From: Mesorhizobium japonicum MAFF 303099
GTDB lineage: Bacteria > Pseudomonadota > Alphaproteobacteria > Rhizobiales > Rhizobiaceae
Assembly (NCBI RefSeq): GCF_000009625.1
Contig: NC_002678.2
Coordinates: 2,946,001-3,010,000, forward strand
Reading direction: 5' to 3'
Length of the DNA stretch: 64,000 nucleotides
Positions 16,737 to 25,481 of this stretch are shown piece by piece (the first letter of the stretch is position 1; each line of letters begins with the position of its first letter). Position numbers and translations under genes: made by a program. Under the pieces are notes generated by a model. The model had not been told where the DNA came from. It saw only the letters and a list, made by a program, of their open reading frames with translations, and did not search any database.

Positions 16737-17809
16737 TAGCCGGCCTTGATCTTCTCGAATTCGTCGACCATGCGCTTCTTCAGCTCGGGCGCGACCGGCT
16801 GCTGGAACAGCGTCTTGTCGAGGAACTTGTCGATGTCGTCGAAACCGCGCTCGGCCAGCACCTTGTGGTCGATCGCGGCCATGCCCGCACTGTTGCCATG
16901 GCCGTAGCCGAACGTCGTGACCATGTATTTCGAAATATCGGGCGCGTTGACCGCGTTCAGGAAATCATAGGCCTGGTCGAGCTTGCCCGGCGCGTCCTTC
17001 ATCAGCACGTAGCCGCACACCCAGGTGGACATGCCTTCCTTGGTATCGCGGTTCATGGCGATGGGAACACCTTGGCCGCTCATCGCGATCAGCGTCTGGC
17101 CCCAGCCCCAGGCAAGGTCGACCTCATTGCCGGAAAAAGCCTGGTCGATGTCGCTCGAGTCAGTCCAGTAGAGACGCACGTTTTTGTGCACCTGGCGCAG
17201 GAAATCCGACGCCTCCTTGAACTGCGCGTCGGTCATCTTGGTCCAGTCTTTCAGGCCGATGACCAAGCTCGCCAGCGCGTAGGCATCGTCGACATTGTCA
17301 CCGATGGTGACTCGGCCCTTGAATTTCGGATCGGCCAGGATGCGCAGCGACTGCGCTTCTTGAGCCGTCACGTTGTCGGTGCGGTAGAGCAGTGCCGTGT
17401 TGCCCCAGTCGAACGGCATGAACCAGGCCTTGCCGTCGGCCGTGGTGGTGAGGTTCTTCATCGCCATGATGCCGGGATTGAGGTCTTTCCAGCCCGTGAT
17501 CTTTGACGTGTCGAGCGGCTGCAGCAGGCCCGCGTCGCGCCATTTCGCCACGCTTTGCGAACAGGGATGGGCAATGTCGGCCTTGAAGCCCGCCCGCATC
17601 TTCTCGAAGGCCTCGTCCTCGTCACCGAAGAAGGCAAAGGTCGGCTCGGCGCCGTGTCTGGCGGTGTAGGCGGGATGCAGCAGTGGGTCCTCGTAACCGG
17701 ACCAGTCGAACACCACGAGATCGCCGCCACCTTCCGCCCAGGCATAGACCGCGCCGGCGCCGATCATGCAGGCGGCGGCAAGCGCCAGGCGGCTTAGCAT
17801 TGGCATCAT
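16733..17809 (-). CDS. Polyamine-type extracellular substrate-binding protein, paralogue 1
   Basis: The 358-aa protein has an N-terminal signal peptide (LALAAACMIGAGAVYAWA) and a PotD/PotF-like fold. Motifs shared with its neighbour include VVFDWSGYEDP, FAFFGDEDEAFEKM, HPCSQSVAKWRDAGLLQPLDT and NVDDAYALASL. It should capture the cationic substrate in the periplasm and deliver it to the PotGHI-like permease encoded on the other strand. The start has only a modest ribosome binding site. It is clearly a duplicate of the gene upstream, from which it is separated by 107 bp with a hairpin. Confidence 0.92.
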   Translation of the reverse strand: MMPMLSRLALAAACMIGAGAVYAWAEGGGDLVVFDWSGYEDPLLHPAYTARHGAEPTFAFFGDEDEAFEKMRAGFKADIAHPCSQSVAKWRDAGLLQPLDTSKITGWKDLNPGIMAMKNLTTTADGKAWFMPFDWGNTALLYRTDNVTAQEAQSLRILADPKFKGRVTIGDNVDDAYALASLVIGLKDWTKMTDAQFKEASDFLRQVHKNVRLYWTDSSDIDQAFSGNEVDLAWGWGQTLIAMSGQGVPIAMNRDTKEGMSTWVCGYVLMKDAPGKLDQAYDFLNAVNAPDISKYMVTTFGYGHGNSAGMAAIDHKVLAERGFDDIDKFLDKTLFQQPVAPELKKRMVDEFEKIKAGY

Positions 17810-17870
17810 GGCAAATCCCCCATCGCGAAAAAGCTGCTGCGAAGTTAGGAGAAATCATCCGCTTTGGCGA

Positions 17871-17906
17871 GGCCCGCCCGCCCGCCATGACGGCAACGGG
17901 CGGGCC
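17871..17906 (-). terminator. GC-rich hairpin between the two binding-protein genes
   Basis: GGCCCGCCCG pairs perfectly with CGGGCGGGCC across a 16-nt loop. No T-run follows on the minus strand, so this is better read as an mRNA-stabilising or attenuating hairpin that could raise the level of the first binding protein. Confidence 0.5.
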
Positions 17907-17916
17907 GTCGTGCCGA

Positions 17917-18999
17917 TCAATACCCGGCTTTGATCTTCTCGAATTCGGCGATCATCTTCAGCTTGAGGTCGGACGGCAGCGGTGACTGGAACAGCGTCTT
18001 GTCGACGAATTTCTGCACGTCGTCATAGCCTTTTTCCCTGAGGATCGACTGGTCGACGCCGGCCATGCCCTTGGCGTTGGCCTGGCCATAGCCCCAGTCC
18101 TTGACCAGCACCTTGGCGGTTTCCGGATCGTTGATGGCGTTCAGATAATCATAGGCCTTGTCGATATTGCCGGGCGCGTCCTTGAACAGCACATAGCCGC
18201 AGACCCAGGTCGAGATGCCTTCATTGGTATCCTTTACCGACTTGATCGGCACGCCTGCCTTGACGGACTGCACTGTCGCGTCGTTCCAGGCCCAGGCGAG
18301 GTCGACCTCGCCGCCGGACAGCAACTGGACGATATCGGTGGTGTCGGTCCAGTAGGAGCGGACGTTCTTGTGCACCTGGCGCAGGAAGTCGGAAGCCTGC
18401 TTGAACTGGTCGTCCGTCATCTTGGTCCAGTCCCTCAGGCCGATGGCGAGGCTCGCCAGCGCATAGGCGTCGTCGACATTGTCGCCGATCGACACCCGGC
18501 CCTTGAACTTCGGATCGGCGAACGCCTTCAGCGACTCCACATCCTTGGCGTCGATCTTGGAGGAGTTGTAGGTGAGCTGCGTGTTGCCCCAATCCCACGG
18601 CATGAACCACGCCTTGCCGTCGTCGGTGGTGGCCAGATTTTTCATCGCCATGATGCCGGGATTGAGGTCTTTCCAGCCTGTGATCTTCGACGTGTCGAGC
18701 GGCTGCAGCAGGCCCGCCTCGCGCCACTTCGTCACGCTCTGCGAACAGGGATGACCGAGATCGGCCTTGAAGCCCGAGCGCACCTTCTCGAATGCCTCAT
18801 CCTCGTCGCCGAAGAAGGCGAAGGTCGGCGAATCGCCGTTCTTCTCGACATATTTTGGATGGAAGCTCGGATCCTCGTAGCCGGACCAGTCGAATACGAT
18901 CAGGTCCTTGTCGGCGGCGACGGCAAACGCTGCCGCCGAAGCCGCAAGCGCGCCGCCCAGCGCCAATGTCAATGTCAGGCGTCGGCTAAGGTTCTTCAT
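17917..18999 (-). CDS. Polyamine-type extracellular substrate-binding protein, paralogue 2
   Basis: This 360-aa protein has a signal peptide (LTLALGGALAASAAAFAVA) and the same sequence plan as its downstream paralogue, with near-identical blocks such as IVFDWSGYEDP, FGDEDEAFEK, SQSVTKWREAGLLQPLDT and DNVDDAYALAS. Differences cluster in the middle (for example DTTDIVQLLSGGEVDLAWAW against DSSDIDQAFSGNEVDLAWGW), where ligand contacts may lie. Two binding proteins serving one permease may widen the range of amines taken up. It follows the TetR gene by 48 bp. Confidence 0.92.
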   Translation of the reverse strand: MKNLSRRLTLTLALGGALAASAAAFAVAADKDLIVFDWSGYEDPSFHPKYVEKNGDSPTFAFFGDEDEAFEKVRSGFKADLGHPCSQSVTKWREAGLLQPLDTSKITGWKDLNPGIMAMKNLATTDDGKAWFMPWDWGNTQLTYNSSKIDAKDVESLKAFADPKFKGRVSIGDNVDDAYALASLAIGLRDWTKMTDDQFKQASDFLRQVHKNVRSYWTDTTDIVQLLSGGEVDLAWAWNDATVQSVKAGVPIKSVKDTNEGISTWVCGYVLFKDAPGNIDKAYDYLNAINDPETAKVLVKDWGYGQANAKGMAGVDQSILREKGYDDVQKFVDKTLFQSPLPSDLKLKMIAEFEKIKAGY

Positions 19000-19047
19000 G
19001 CTGTTCCATCCTCTTTTGGTCTTGCCGGTCTTGGCGGCCGGCTGTTG

Positions 19048-19734
19048 CTAACCGTAATGCTTCGGGAAGGCAGCGGCCAAGAAAGCGTTGGCGGCCTGCA
19101 AGGCTGTTTCGCGCGTCGTGTCCTCGGTGCCCATCATCAGCCGCAGCCACAGCCCCTCCAGCATGGCCGACAGCGCCAGCGCCATCACCTGCGGCTCATA
19201 GGCATATGAGCCGCTTTGCTTGAGCGTCGTGCAGAGATCGATGAAGACCTGCTGGTAATAGGCATCACGCGAACTGCTCAGCGCCTGATAGGTCGGACGC
19301 GATTTGGCCTCGCCCCAAAAGGCCAGCCAGGCGGCGAGCTTGCGCTTGTTGCAGATCGAGCGGTCGAAGTCGGCCCAGACCAGCTGTTGCAGCTGCCGCG
19401 CCGGATCGTCGCCTGCCTTCTCCAGGGCGGCGCGCCAATGCGCCGAATACTCGTCATACATGTGCTGCAGCGTCGCGATCAGCAGCTTTTCCTTGCTCTC
19501 GAAATGGAAGTTGACGATGCCACGCGAGAGGCCCGCGCCATCGGCGACATCGGCCATCGTCGTCTCGGCATAGCCGCGTTTGGCCAGCGAATCGATCGTC
19601 GCCTCGATCAGCTGCAGCTGACGGACCTCCTTCGAAGCCTTGCGTCCGCGCTTTTCGGTCTCGGCTTTCCCCGCCGGTTCAAGGAGGGCATCCTTGGCGT
19701 CTGCCGTTTTCATGGGTGTGATCGTCTCCAGCAT
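19048..19734 (-). CDS. TetR-family regulator, BetI-like
   Basis: The 228-aa protein has a 35-residue polar extension, a TetR helix-turn-helix domain (about 38-85, with TTMADVADGAGLSRGIVNFH then FESKEKLL) and a C-terminal domain. In the latter, WADFDRS and KLAAWLAFWGEA match the pattern of BetI, the choline-responsive repressor. The gene is 6 bp from the methyltransferase in the same operon and upstream of the binding proteins. The TTGAA/TTCAA dyads in the cluster are the kind of site such a protein could bind, including one before its own operon. The inducer is probably a quaternary or methylated amine, which is inference. Confidence 0.9.
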   Translation of the reverse strand: MLETITPMKTADAKDALLEPAGKAETEKRGRKASKEVRQLQLIEATIDSLAKRGYAETTMADVADGAGLSRGIVNFHFESKEKLLIATLQHMYDEYSAHWRAALEKAGDDPARQLQQLVWADFDRSICNKRKLAAWLAFWGEAKSRPTYQALSSSRDAYYQQVFIDLCTTLKQSGSYAYEPQVMALALSAMLEGLWLRLMMGTEDTTRETALQAANAFLAAAFPKHYG

Positions 19735-19740
19735 CGCCGG

Positions 19741-20535
19741 CTATCCAATCGCATCCGGCTTCCAACCGCGCAGATGAGTGGGACGGTGCTCGCCACTGTC
19801 AAGCACCTTCTGCATGGCCTCCCAGGTTCGGATGTTCTTGTCGACATAGGCAGCGCCGACCACGGCGGCGACCGGCGTATAGAGCGGTCCTTTCAGCCTT
19901 TCCAGCTCGCCGCGCGCCACCTCGCGATACCAGGGGTTGCGGTCCCTGACGGTGACATCGGCAAAGCCGGCGTTGCGCATCGCGTGCGCATAGCGCGCCG
20001 GCGAGGCCATGGCGAAGGACAGCCCTTCGGCGGCGATATAGGCCTTCATCTCGGGCGACGGTTCACTGTCATGCCCGATCATCCAGTTGGAGGCGGCAAA
20101 GACGCCACCCGGCTTCAGCACGCGGAAGATTTCGGCGAACACGCCGTCCTTGTCTGGCACATGCAGCAGCGCGTCCTTGGAAAAAACGGCATCGAAGGAG
20201 CGATCGGCGAAAGGCAGCGCTCCGGGTGGCGCCTGGACGAAGCTGGCGCGGTCCGAGAGCCCGCGCCCGGCAGCTCGCCGCCTGGCCGCCTCGATCACTG
20301 GCTGTTCGACATCGAAACCGGTGGCGCGGGCAGCGCCATGGCGCTCGACCAGATGCAAGGTGATGCCGCCGGAGCCGCAGCCGATATCGAGAACCGTCTT
20401 GCCCTCGAGCGAAAGCCCTTCGACGACCCGGTCGACCTCTTCAGGTCCGCCCGGAGACAGGTAGCCATCGCCCCACAGCGCCTCGAGGAAGCGGATGGCG
20501 GTGTCGTCATACTCGGCATCTGCCGTTTCGATCAT
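19741..20535 (-). CDS. SAM-dependent N-methyltransferase, phosphoethanolamine-methyltransferase-like
   Basis: This 264-aa class I methyltransferase has motif [14 protein letters not shown] (residues 48-60) and the block [12 protein letters not shown]. The N-terminal [10 protein letters not shown] resembles the ...FGExYxSxGG motif of phosphoethanolamine N-methyltransferases, which build phosphocholine from phosphoethanolamine, and FSKDALLH resembles their SRDAILH segment. It is the first gene of the minus-strand operon that carries the TetR regulator. A methylating enzyme inside an apparent demethylation cluster is unexpected. It could instead move a methyl group between intermediates. The substrate is unproven. 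Confidence 0.85.
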   Translation of the reverse strand: MIETADAEYDDTAIRFLEALWGDGYLSPGGPEEVDRVVEGLSLEGKTVLDIGCGSGGITLHLVERHGAARATGFDVEQPVIEAARRRAAGRGLSDRASFVQAPPGALPFADRSFDAVFSKDALLHVPDKDGVFAEIFRVLKPGGVFAASNWMIGHDSEPSPEMKAYIAAEGLSFAMASPARYAHAMRNAGFADVTVRDRNPWYREVARGELERLKGPLYTPVAAVVGAAYVDKNIRTWEAMQKVLDSGEHRPTHLRGWKPDAIG

Positions 20536-20618
20536 CAGCCCTCGATCCCAACCGATGAATGCTCAGTTCGAACGCCGGCAAAGCCTAGCGCATGTCTGGG
20601 AAAACGCAACATCATTTG

Positions 20619-20634
20619 TTGAACATTCATTCAG
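20619..20634. promoter_or_regulatory. Putative TetR/BetI-like operator between divergent operons
   Basis: TTGAAC-ATTC-ATTCAG keeps the inner TGAA and TTCA of the two perfect copies at the same spacing. It lies 84 bp before the methyltransferase ATG and 155 bp before the FAD oxidoreductase ATG, so it could control both operons and give autoregulation. Confidence 0.65.
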
Positions 20635-20719
20635 TATGGCTGGACAGAATGGCCGATACCGTGCCAAATTCCGTATATTCGGGAACAGATCACGCAAAAA
20701 TGAACAGCGGGTCGCACAG

Positions 20720-20764
20720 GGCAATTCCAGGAAAAATGTGGGCGGCTTTCCCTTGGGAATTGCG
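20720..20764 (-). repeat. RIME-like repeat, shortened inverted copy
   Basis: GCAATTCCAGGAAAAATGTG ... CCCTTGGGAATTGC is the reverse complement of the core of the repeats at 8389 and 38935, with the inner GCGCTACGCGC part missing. It sits in the 5' leader of the FAD oxidoreductase operon and can fold as a hairpin. Confidence 0.7.
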
Positions 20765-20788
20765 GAGAAACAAAGAGGCTGGGCCACA

Positions 20789-22408
20789 ATGAAAGCTTGG
20801 GATGCGATCGTCATCGGCGGCGGACACAACGGCCTCGTCAATGCCTGCTATCTGCAGCGCGCCGGGCTCGACGTGCTGGTGGTGGAGAAGAACGACTGGG
20901 TCGGGGGCGCGGCCACCAGCCGCGAGTTGACGCCGGGCTTCGTCTATTCCAATTGCTCCTATGTCTGCTCGCTGTTCCGCCCCGAAATCATGCGCGACCT
21001 CGAACTGCCGCGCTTCGGCCTGCAGGTCATTTCCTATGAGGGCGGCGCGGTGTTCACCCGCGACGGCGATTACCTCGCCAATTACCGCGACCATGATGCG
21101 CACCGCCGCGAATTCGCGCGCTTCTCCAGGCGCGACGCCGAAGCCTATGACCGCTACGCCCGCGACGTGACGCGGCAGTGCCGCTTCATCCAGCCGCTGC
21201 TGATGCGCACCGCTCCGGACCCGACCAGCTTCAAGCCGCGCGACATCGGCGAGTTGCTCTATCTCGGCAAGAAATTCGCCGGCCTGTCGGCGGAGGAAAT
21301 GGCGCTGACGCTGCGCTTCTGGACGATGTCGATCTCGGATTTCCTCGACGAGTATTTCGAGACGGATGTCATCAAGGCGAACTTCGCTTTGTCCGGCATC
21401 ATCGGCACCGCGCTCGGGCCGATGTCGCCCGGCACGGCCTACGTGCTGCTGCACCACTATATGGGCGAGGTCGATGGCTCGGTCGGCGCCTGGGGCTATG
21501 CGCGCGGCGGCATGGGCGCCGTCACCAAGGCGCTGGCCGCGTCGTTCAAGGCCTCGGGCGGCACCATCCGCACCGGCGCCGAGGTCGACCACGTGCTGGT
21601 GAGCCGCGGCAAGGCCAAAGGCGTGGTGCTGGCCGGCGGCGAGGAGGTTTACGGCAAGCTCGTCGTCTCCAATGCCGACGTGAAGCGCACCTTCCTGAAG
21701 CTGGTCGAGGAAAAGGAACTGCCCGATATTTTCCTGCGCCGGGTGAAGAACTTCAAGATCCGCGGCTCGTCCGGCAAGGTCAACATCGCGCTCGATTCGC
21801 TGCCGGAATTCCCGGCGCTGGCGAAGGATTCGCCGGTCTATCGCGGCGACATGCATTTCACCGATTCGATCGAGCGCATGGAGCGCGCCTATGACGACTG
21901 GAAGGCCGGGCGCTGGTCGGCGGACCCCTTCCTCGACATGGTCATCCCGACGACGCTCGACCCGACCATGGCGCCGCCGGGCAAGCACTTCATGAGCTGC
22001 TTCGTGCAATACGCCCCGCCCAAGGTGAATGGCCGCGACTGGACCGACGCCGATCGCGACGGCTTCGCCGAGAGCGTAGTTGCGCAGATCGCCGAGTACT
22101 CGCCCGGCTTCCGCGACCGCATTGTCCATATGGAGGTACGCACGCCGCGCGAGATCGAGGCCGAGGTCGGCTTGACCGAAGGTAATATTTTCCAGGGTGA
22201 ACTGACCTTCGACCAGCTTCTGTTCAACCGCCCGGTGCCCGGCTACGCGCAGTACCGCTCGCCGGTTGGCGGGCTCTATATGTGCGGCTCCTCGACTCAT
22301 CCGGGCGGCGGTGTCATGGGCGCGCCCGGCCGCAATGCCGCCGCCGAAATCCTGCGCGATCTCGCCAAATCCACCTCGCATATGAGCCTCGCCCATGACG
22401 TCATTTGA
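20789..22408 (+). CDS. CrtI-like FAD-dependent oxidoreductase, first of a pair
   Basis: The 539-aa protein starts MKAWDAIVIGGGHNGLVNAC, a Rossmann FAD-binding motif at the very N-terminus, and ends with a second FAD motif (MCGSSTHPGGGVMGAPGRNAA), as in phytoene-desaturase-like oxidoreductases. I chose this ATG because everything upstream is operator and repeat sequence. The gene overlaps its paralogue downstream by 14 bp, so the two may form a heteromer. No carotenoid genes are nearby; the context is amine breakdown, so it may oxidise an N-alkyl compound. This role is inferred. Confidence 0.88.
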   Translation: MKAWDAIVIGGGHNGLVNACYLQRAGLDVLVVEKNDWVGGAATSRELTPGFVYSNCSYVCSLFRPEIMRDLELPRFGLQVISYEGGAVFTRDGDYLANYRDHDAHRREFARFSRRDAEAYDRYARDVTRQCRFIQPLLMRTAPDPTSFKPRDIGELLYLGKKFAGLSAEEMALTLRFWTMSISDFLDEYFETDVIKANFALSGIIGTALGPMSPGTAYVLLHHYMGEVDGSVGAWGYARGGMGAVTKALAASFKASGGTIRTGAEVDHVLVSRGKAKGVVLAGGEEVYGKLVVSNADVKRTFLKLVEEKELPDIFLRRVKNFKIRGSSGKVNIALDSLPEFPALAKDSPVYRGDMHFTDSIERMERAYDDWKAGRWSADPFLDMVIPTTLDPTMAPPGKHFMSCFVQYAPPKVNGRDWTDADRDGFAESVVAQIAEYSPGFRDRIVHMEVRTPREIEAEVGLTEGNIFQGELTFDQLLFNRPVPGYAQYRSPVGGLYMCGSSTHPGGGVMGAPGRNAAAEILRDLAKSTSHMSLAHDVI

Positions 22409-23960
22409 TGCAATCGTCATCGGCGGCGGCCACAATGGCCTTGTCGCCGCAGCCACGTTGGCCAAAGCCGGCCGCAAGGTGCTGGTGTTGGAGGCTGAAA
22501 GCGAAGTCGGCGGTGCCGCGCGCACCGAGGAATTCGCCCCGGGCTTTCGCGTCTCGTCGATCGCCCATCTGCTGAACCGTCTGCATCCCGATGTGGTGAA
22601 GACGCTGGAGCTGGAGACGCATGGGCTGCAATTCGCACGCGCGGACTTCCTGCCGTCGGCGGCGCTGTCGAAGGACGGCCCGGCGCTGATGCTGCATGGC
22701 GCCTATGGCGAGGTGCTGACGGGCGCCAGTCCCTCCGAACAGTCGGCCTGGAAAGACCTGCGCGCGCAGCTGCTACGCTATGCCGGCATCCTGAAGCCCT
22801 TCCTCACCCGCCGGCCGCCCGATCTCGCCGGCATGTCGTTGATGGAGACCGCTTCGCTCGGCCAGACCGCGCTGGCGCTGAAAAAACTCGGCAAGGAAGA
22901 CATGCGCGACTTCCTGCGCGTTCTGTTGATGAACGTCGCCGACCTGCTCGACGAGCAACTCAGGGATGACAGGCTGAAAGGCCTGCTCGCCTTCGACGCC
23001 ACGCTCGGCAGCCATCTCGGCCCGCGCTCGCCGACCTCGCTGCTCGGCCTCTACTATCGCCTGGCTGGCGAGGCCGGCGGAGCGGCCGGCGCGCAGGTCC
23101 TGCCGCAAGGCGGCATGGGCGCCGTCGTCGCCGCCATTCGCGCCGCGGCGGAGAAGGCCGGCGTCACCATCCGCACGTCGGTTGCAGCAGCAAAAATCAT
23201 CGTCGAGAAGGGCCATGCCGTCGGTGTCACCCTCGGCACTGGCGAGGAACTGCGCGCCAGGACTGTTGTCTCGGCGATCAATCCGGCGACCACTTTTCTC
23301 GACCTTGTCGGGCCGCGCGAGATCGACACCGGCTTCGTGCGCAAGGTGAAAAACATCCGCATGAAGGGCGATGCCGCCAAGCTGCATCTGGCGCTCGACC
23401 GGTCGCCGCAATTCACCGGCGCCGATGCTGCCGCTCACAAGGGCCGGCTGGTGATCGCGCCCTCGCCCGATCATGTCGAGCGCGCCTTCAACCCTTGCAA
23501 GTATGGCGAATTCTCGCCTGAGCCGGTGCTGGAAATCACGCTGCCCAGCCTCGCCGATCCATCGCTCGCGCCGGATGGCGCCTGTGTGCTCTCGGCGGTG
23601 GTGCAATACGCGCCCTACGCGTTGAAGGAGGGGTGGGCTGCGGGCAAGCCGAAATTCATCAAGGCAGTCATGGCGCAGCTCGAGGCTTACGCGCCTGGCA
23701 TCGGCAAGAGCGTTGTTCACGCCGAGCTTTTGACGCCGGCCGATATCGAGACGCGTTACCGCATGCCCGGCGGTCACTGGCACCATGGCGAGCTGCAGGC
23801 CGACCAGATGCTGATCTCACGACCCGTCTCCGGCTGGTCAGGCTACGACACGCCGGTCGAAGGGCTATTCCTGGCCGGCGCCGGCTCGCATCCCGGTGGC
23901 GGCGTCTCCGGCGCTCCTGGCTTGAACGCCGCGCGGCGCATCATTGCGATGAAGGGATAG
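22395..23960 (+). CDS. CrtI-like FAD-dependent oxidoreductase, second of a pair
   Basis: This 521-aa protein shares the plan of the preceding gene: FDAIVIGGGHNGLVAAATLA at the N-terminus and LAGAGSHPGGGVSGAPGLNA at the C-terminus, with matching internal blocks (VLPQGGMGAVV against ARGGMGAVT). The start lies inside the previous gene (14-bp overlap), so expression is probably coupled. The pair arose by duplication. It precedes the GcvT-like gene by 3 bp, which fits oxidation of a methylamine with transfer of the one-carbon unit to folate. Confidence 0.88.
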   Translation: MTSFDAIVIGGGHNGLVAAATLAKAGRKVLVLEAESEVGGAARTEEFAPGFRVSSIAHLLNRLHPDVVKTLELETHGLQFARADFLPSAALSKDGPALMLHGAYGEVLTGASPSEQSAWKDLRAQLLRYAGILKPFLTRRPPDLAGMSLMETASLGQTALALKKLGKEDMRDFLRVLLMNVADLLDEQLRDDRLKGLLAFDATLGSHLGPRSPTSLLGLYYRLAGEAGGAAGAQVLPQGGMGAVVAAIRAAAEKAGVTIRTSVAAAKIIVEKGHAVGVTLGTGEELRARTVVSAINPATTFLDLVGPREIDTGFVRKVKNIRMKGDAAKLHLALDRSPQFTGADAAAHKGRLVIAPSPDHVERAFNPCKYGEFSPEPVLEITLPSLADPSLAPDGACVLSAVVQYAPYALKEGWAAGKPKFIKAVMAQLEAYAPGIGKSVVHAELLTPADIETRYRMPGGHWHHGELQADQMLISRPVSGWSGYDTPVEGLFLAGAGSHPGGGVSGAPGLNAARRIIAMKG

Positions 23961-23963
23961 GTC

Positions 23964-25223
23964 ATGGCCCAGGCAACCAGGAAGAAGCCCGTTGCAAAGA
24001 CGGCCGATGCGGCTGTCTCCGCCCGCATCGCCGCGCAATCGCATTTCCGCACGCTGCGCCTCGGCACGCCGTTCCAGCCGCGCCTCGATGCGCTGGCCAA
24101 AACGCAGGACTGGTACAATTGGGCCGGCTACCGTGCGCCACATTCGCTGTGGGACGAGGAACTCGAATATTTCGCCATCCGCAGCCAGGCGGCGCTGTTC
24201 GACATCTCGCCGATGACCAAATACCGGATCGAAGGGCCGGATGCCGAAGCCTTCCTCGACCGTGTCACGCTGCGCGATGTCACCAGGCTCAGGCCCGGCC
24301 GTGTCCATTACACGGCATGGTGTGACGACGAGGGGTTTGTCCTCGACGACGGCACGCTGTTTCGCCTGTCGCCGACGCGTTTCCGCCTGTGTTCGCAGGA
24401 ACGGCATCTGCCCTGGCTGCTCGACAGCGCCATTGGTTTCGATGTGACAGTCGAAGAAGAGACCGAGGCCGTCGCCGGGCTCGCCCTGCAAGGCCCCACC
24501 TCTTTCGCTGTGCTGCGCGAGGCGGGCTTCGCCGGAGTCGAAAAACTCAAGGTCTTCGACCTTGCCGATTTCCCGCACGACGACACAACCGTCATCATCT
24601 CGCGCACCGGCTTTACCGGCGATCTCGGCTACGAACTGTTCGTGCCGGCCGACAAGGCGCTGAGCCTCTGGGACCGGCTGATGACAGCGGGCGAGCTGCG
24701 CGGCATCCGCGCCGTCGGCTACACCGCGCTCAACCGCGCGCGGCTCGAGGCCGGGCTGATCGTTGCCAATGCCGACTTCACCACCGCCGGGCACGCTATC
24801 CGCGCCGATCGCTTGCGCAAGCCCGACGAGATCGGGCTTGGCTTCATGATCGATCCGGAGAAAACCCATTTCAACGGCCGCCGCGCCGTCCTCGAGGCGC
24901 GCGCCAAGCGCAAGCTGCGCCATGTGCTGGTCGGGCTGGAGATCGAAGGCAACATCCCCGCCGAACACGCCATGGTCTACCACAAGAAGCACCAGGAGGT
25001 CGGACTGGTCAGCGGCGCCATGTGGTCGCCCATGGCCAAGCGCAACATCGCCATCGCCTCGCTGGCGCGGCCCTATGGTGATACTCTCGTGGAAGACCTC
25101 TGGGTCGAGATCTACGCCATGCGCGAGCTGCAGTATCAGAAGCTGATGAAACGGGCCAAGGTGGTGGCGCGGCCCTTCATCAAGCTCGACCGCCGCACCG
25201 CCAATCCGCCGGCGGATTTCTGA
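23964..25223 (+). CDS. GcvT-like aminomethyltransferase family protein
   Basis: The 419-aa protein has the folate-binding GcvT fold, with LFDISPMTKYRIEGPDAEAFL near residues 79-99, HYTAWCDDEGFVLDD, RTGFTGDLGYELFVP and a C-terminal barrel. Relatives accept one-carbon units from glycine, dimethylglycine or DMSP onto tetrahydrofolate. Directly after two flavin oxidoreductases it probably captures formaldehyde-level carbon released by demethylation. A Lys/Ala-rich 20-residue N-terminus is not part of the usual domain. It is 3 bp after the previous gene and 2 bp before the next. Confidence 0.9.
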   Translation: MAQATRKKPVAKTADAAVSARIAAQSHFRTLRLGTPFQPRLDALAKTQDWYNWAGYRAPHSLWDEELEYFAIRSQAALFDISPMTKYRIEGPDAEAFLDRVTLRDVTRLRPGRVHYTAWCDDEGFVLDDGTLFRLSPTRFRLCSQERHLPWLLDSAIGFDVTVEEETEAVAGLALQGPTSFAVLREAGFAGVEKLKVFDLADFPHDDTTVIISRTGFTGDLGYELFVPADKALSLWDRLMTAGELRGIRAVGYTALNRARLEAGLIVANADFTTAGHAIRADRLRKPDEIGLGFMIDPEKTHFNGRRAVLEARAKRKLRHVLVGLEIEGNIPAEHAMVYHKKHQEVGLVSGAMWSPMAKRNIAIASLARPYGDTLVEDLWVEIYAMRELQYQKLMKRAKVVARPFIKLDRRTANPPADF

Positions 25224-25225
25224 CC

Positions 25226-25471
25226 ATGGCCGGCGAAGCAGAGCTGGAGGCGGCCGAGCAGTGGGAGCTGGTCAACACGCCACTTGGCGAGAAATGGTCC
25301 GGGCGCACGCGCTATGCCGCCGCCATGTTCTTCTACAAGCGCGGCGAGATGAGCGCCGAGACGCTCGAGGTCTACCGCATCTGCGCGCGGCTTGATTCGG
25401 AAAACCCGCTGCCGATCATCCGCGACCGCGACGTCGGCAAGAATTGGCTCAAAAGGATCGGCTTCGAGTAG
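25226..25471 (+). CDS. 81-aa conserved-looking soluble protein at operon end
   Basis: The protein begins MAGEAELEAAEQWELVNTPL and ends RDVGKNWLKRIGFE; it is charged, rich in aromatic residues and has no membrane or signal segment. It begins 2 bp after the GcvT-like gene, so it is almost certainly translated from the same mRNA. I do not recognise a family. The tight coupling suggests an accessory or subunit of the FAD/GcvT complex, as small partner subunits are known in heteromeric sarcosine oxidases, but that is only an analogy. Confidence 0.75.
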   Translation: MAGEAELEAAEQWELVNTPLGEKWSGRTRYAAAMFFYKRGEMSAETLEVYRICARLDSENPLPIIRDRDVGKNWLKRIGFE

Positions 25472-25481
25472 CGCCTGCGCA

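Noticed and set aside
20681..20709. EcfG-type promoter before the FAD oxidoreductase operon
   Set aside because: GGAAC is present, but no CGTT occurs 16 or 17 nt downstream.
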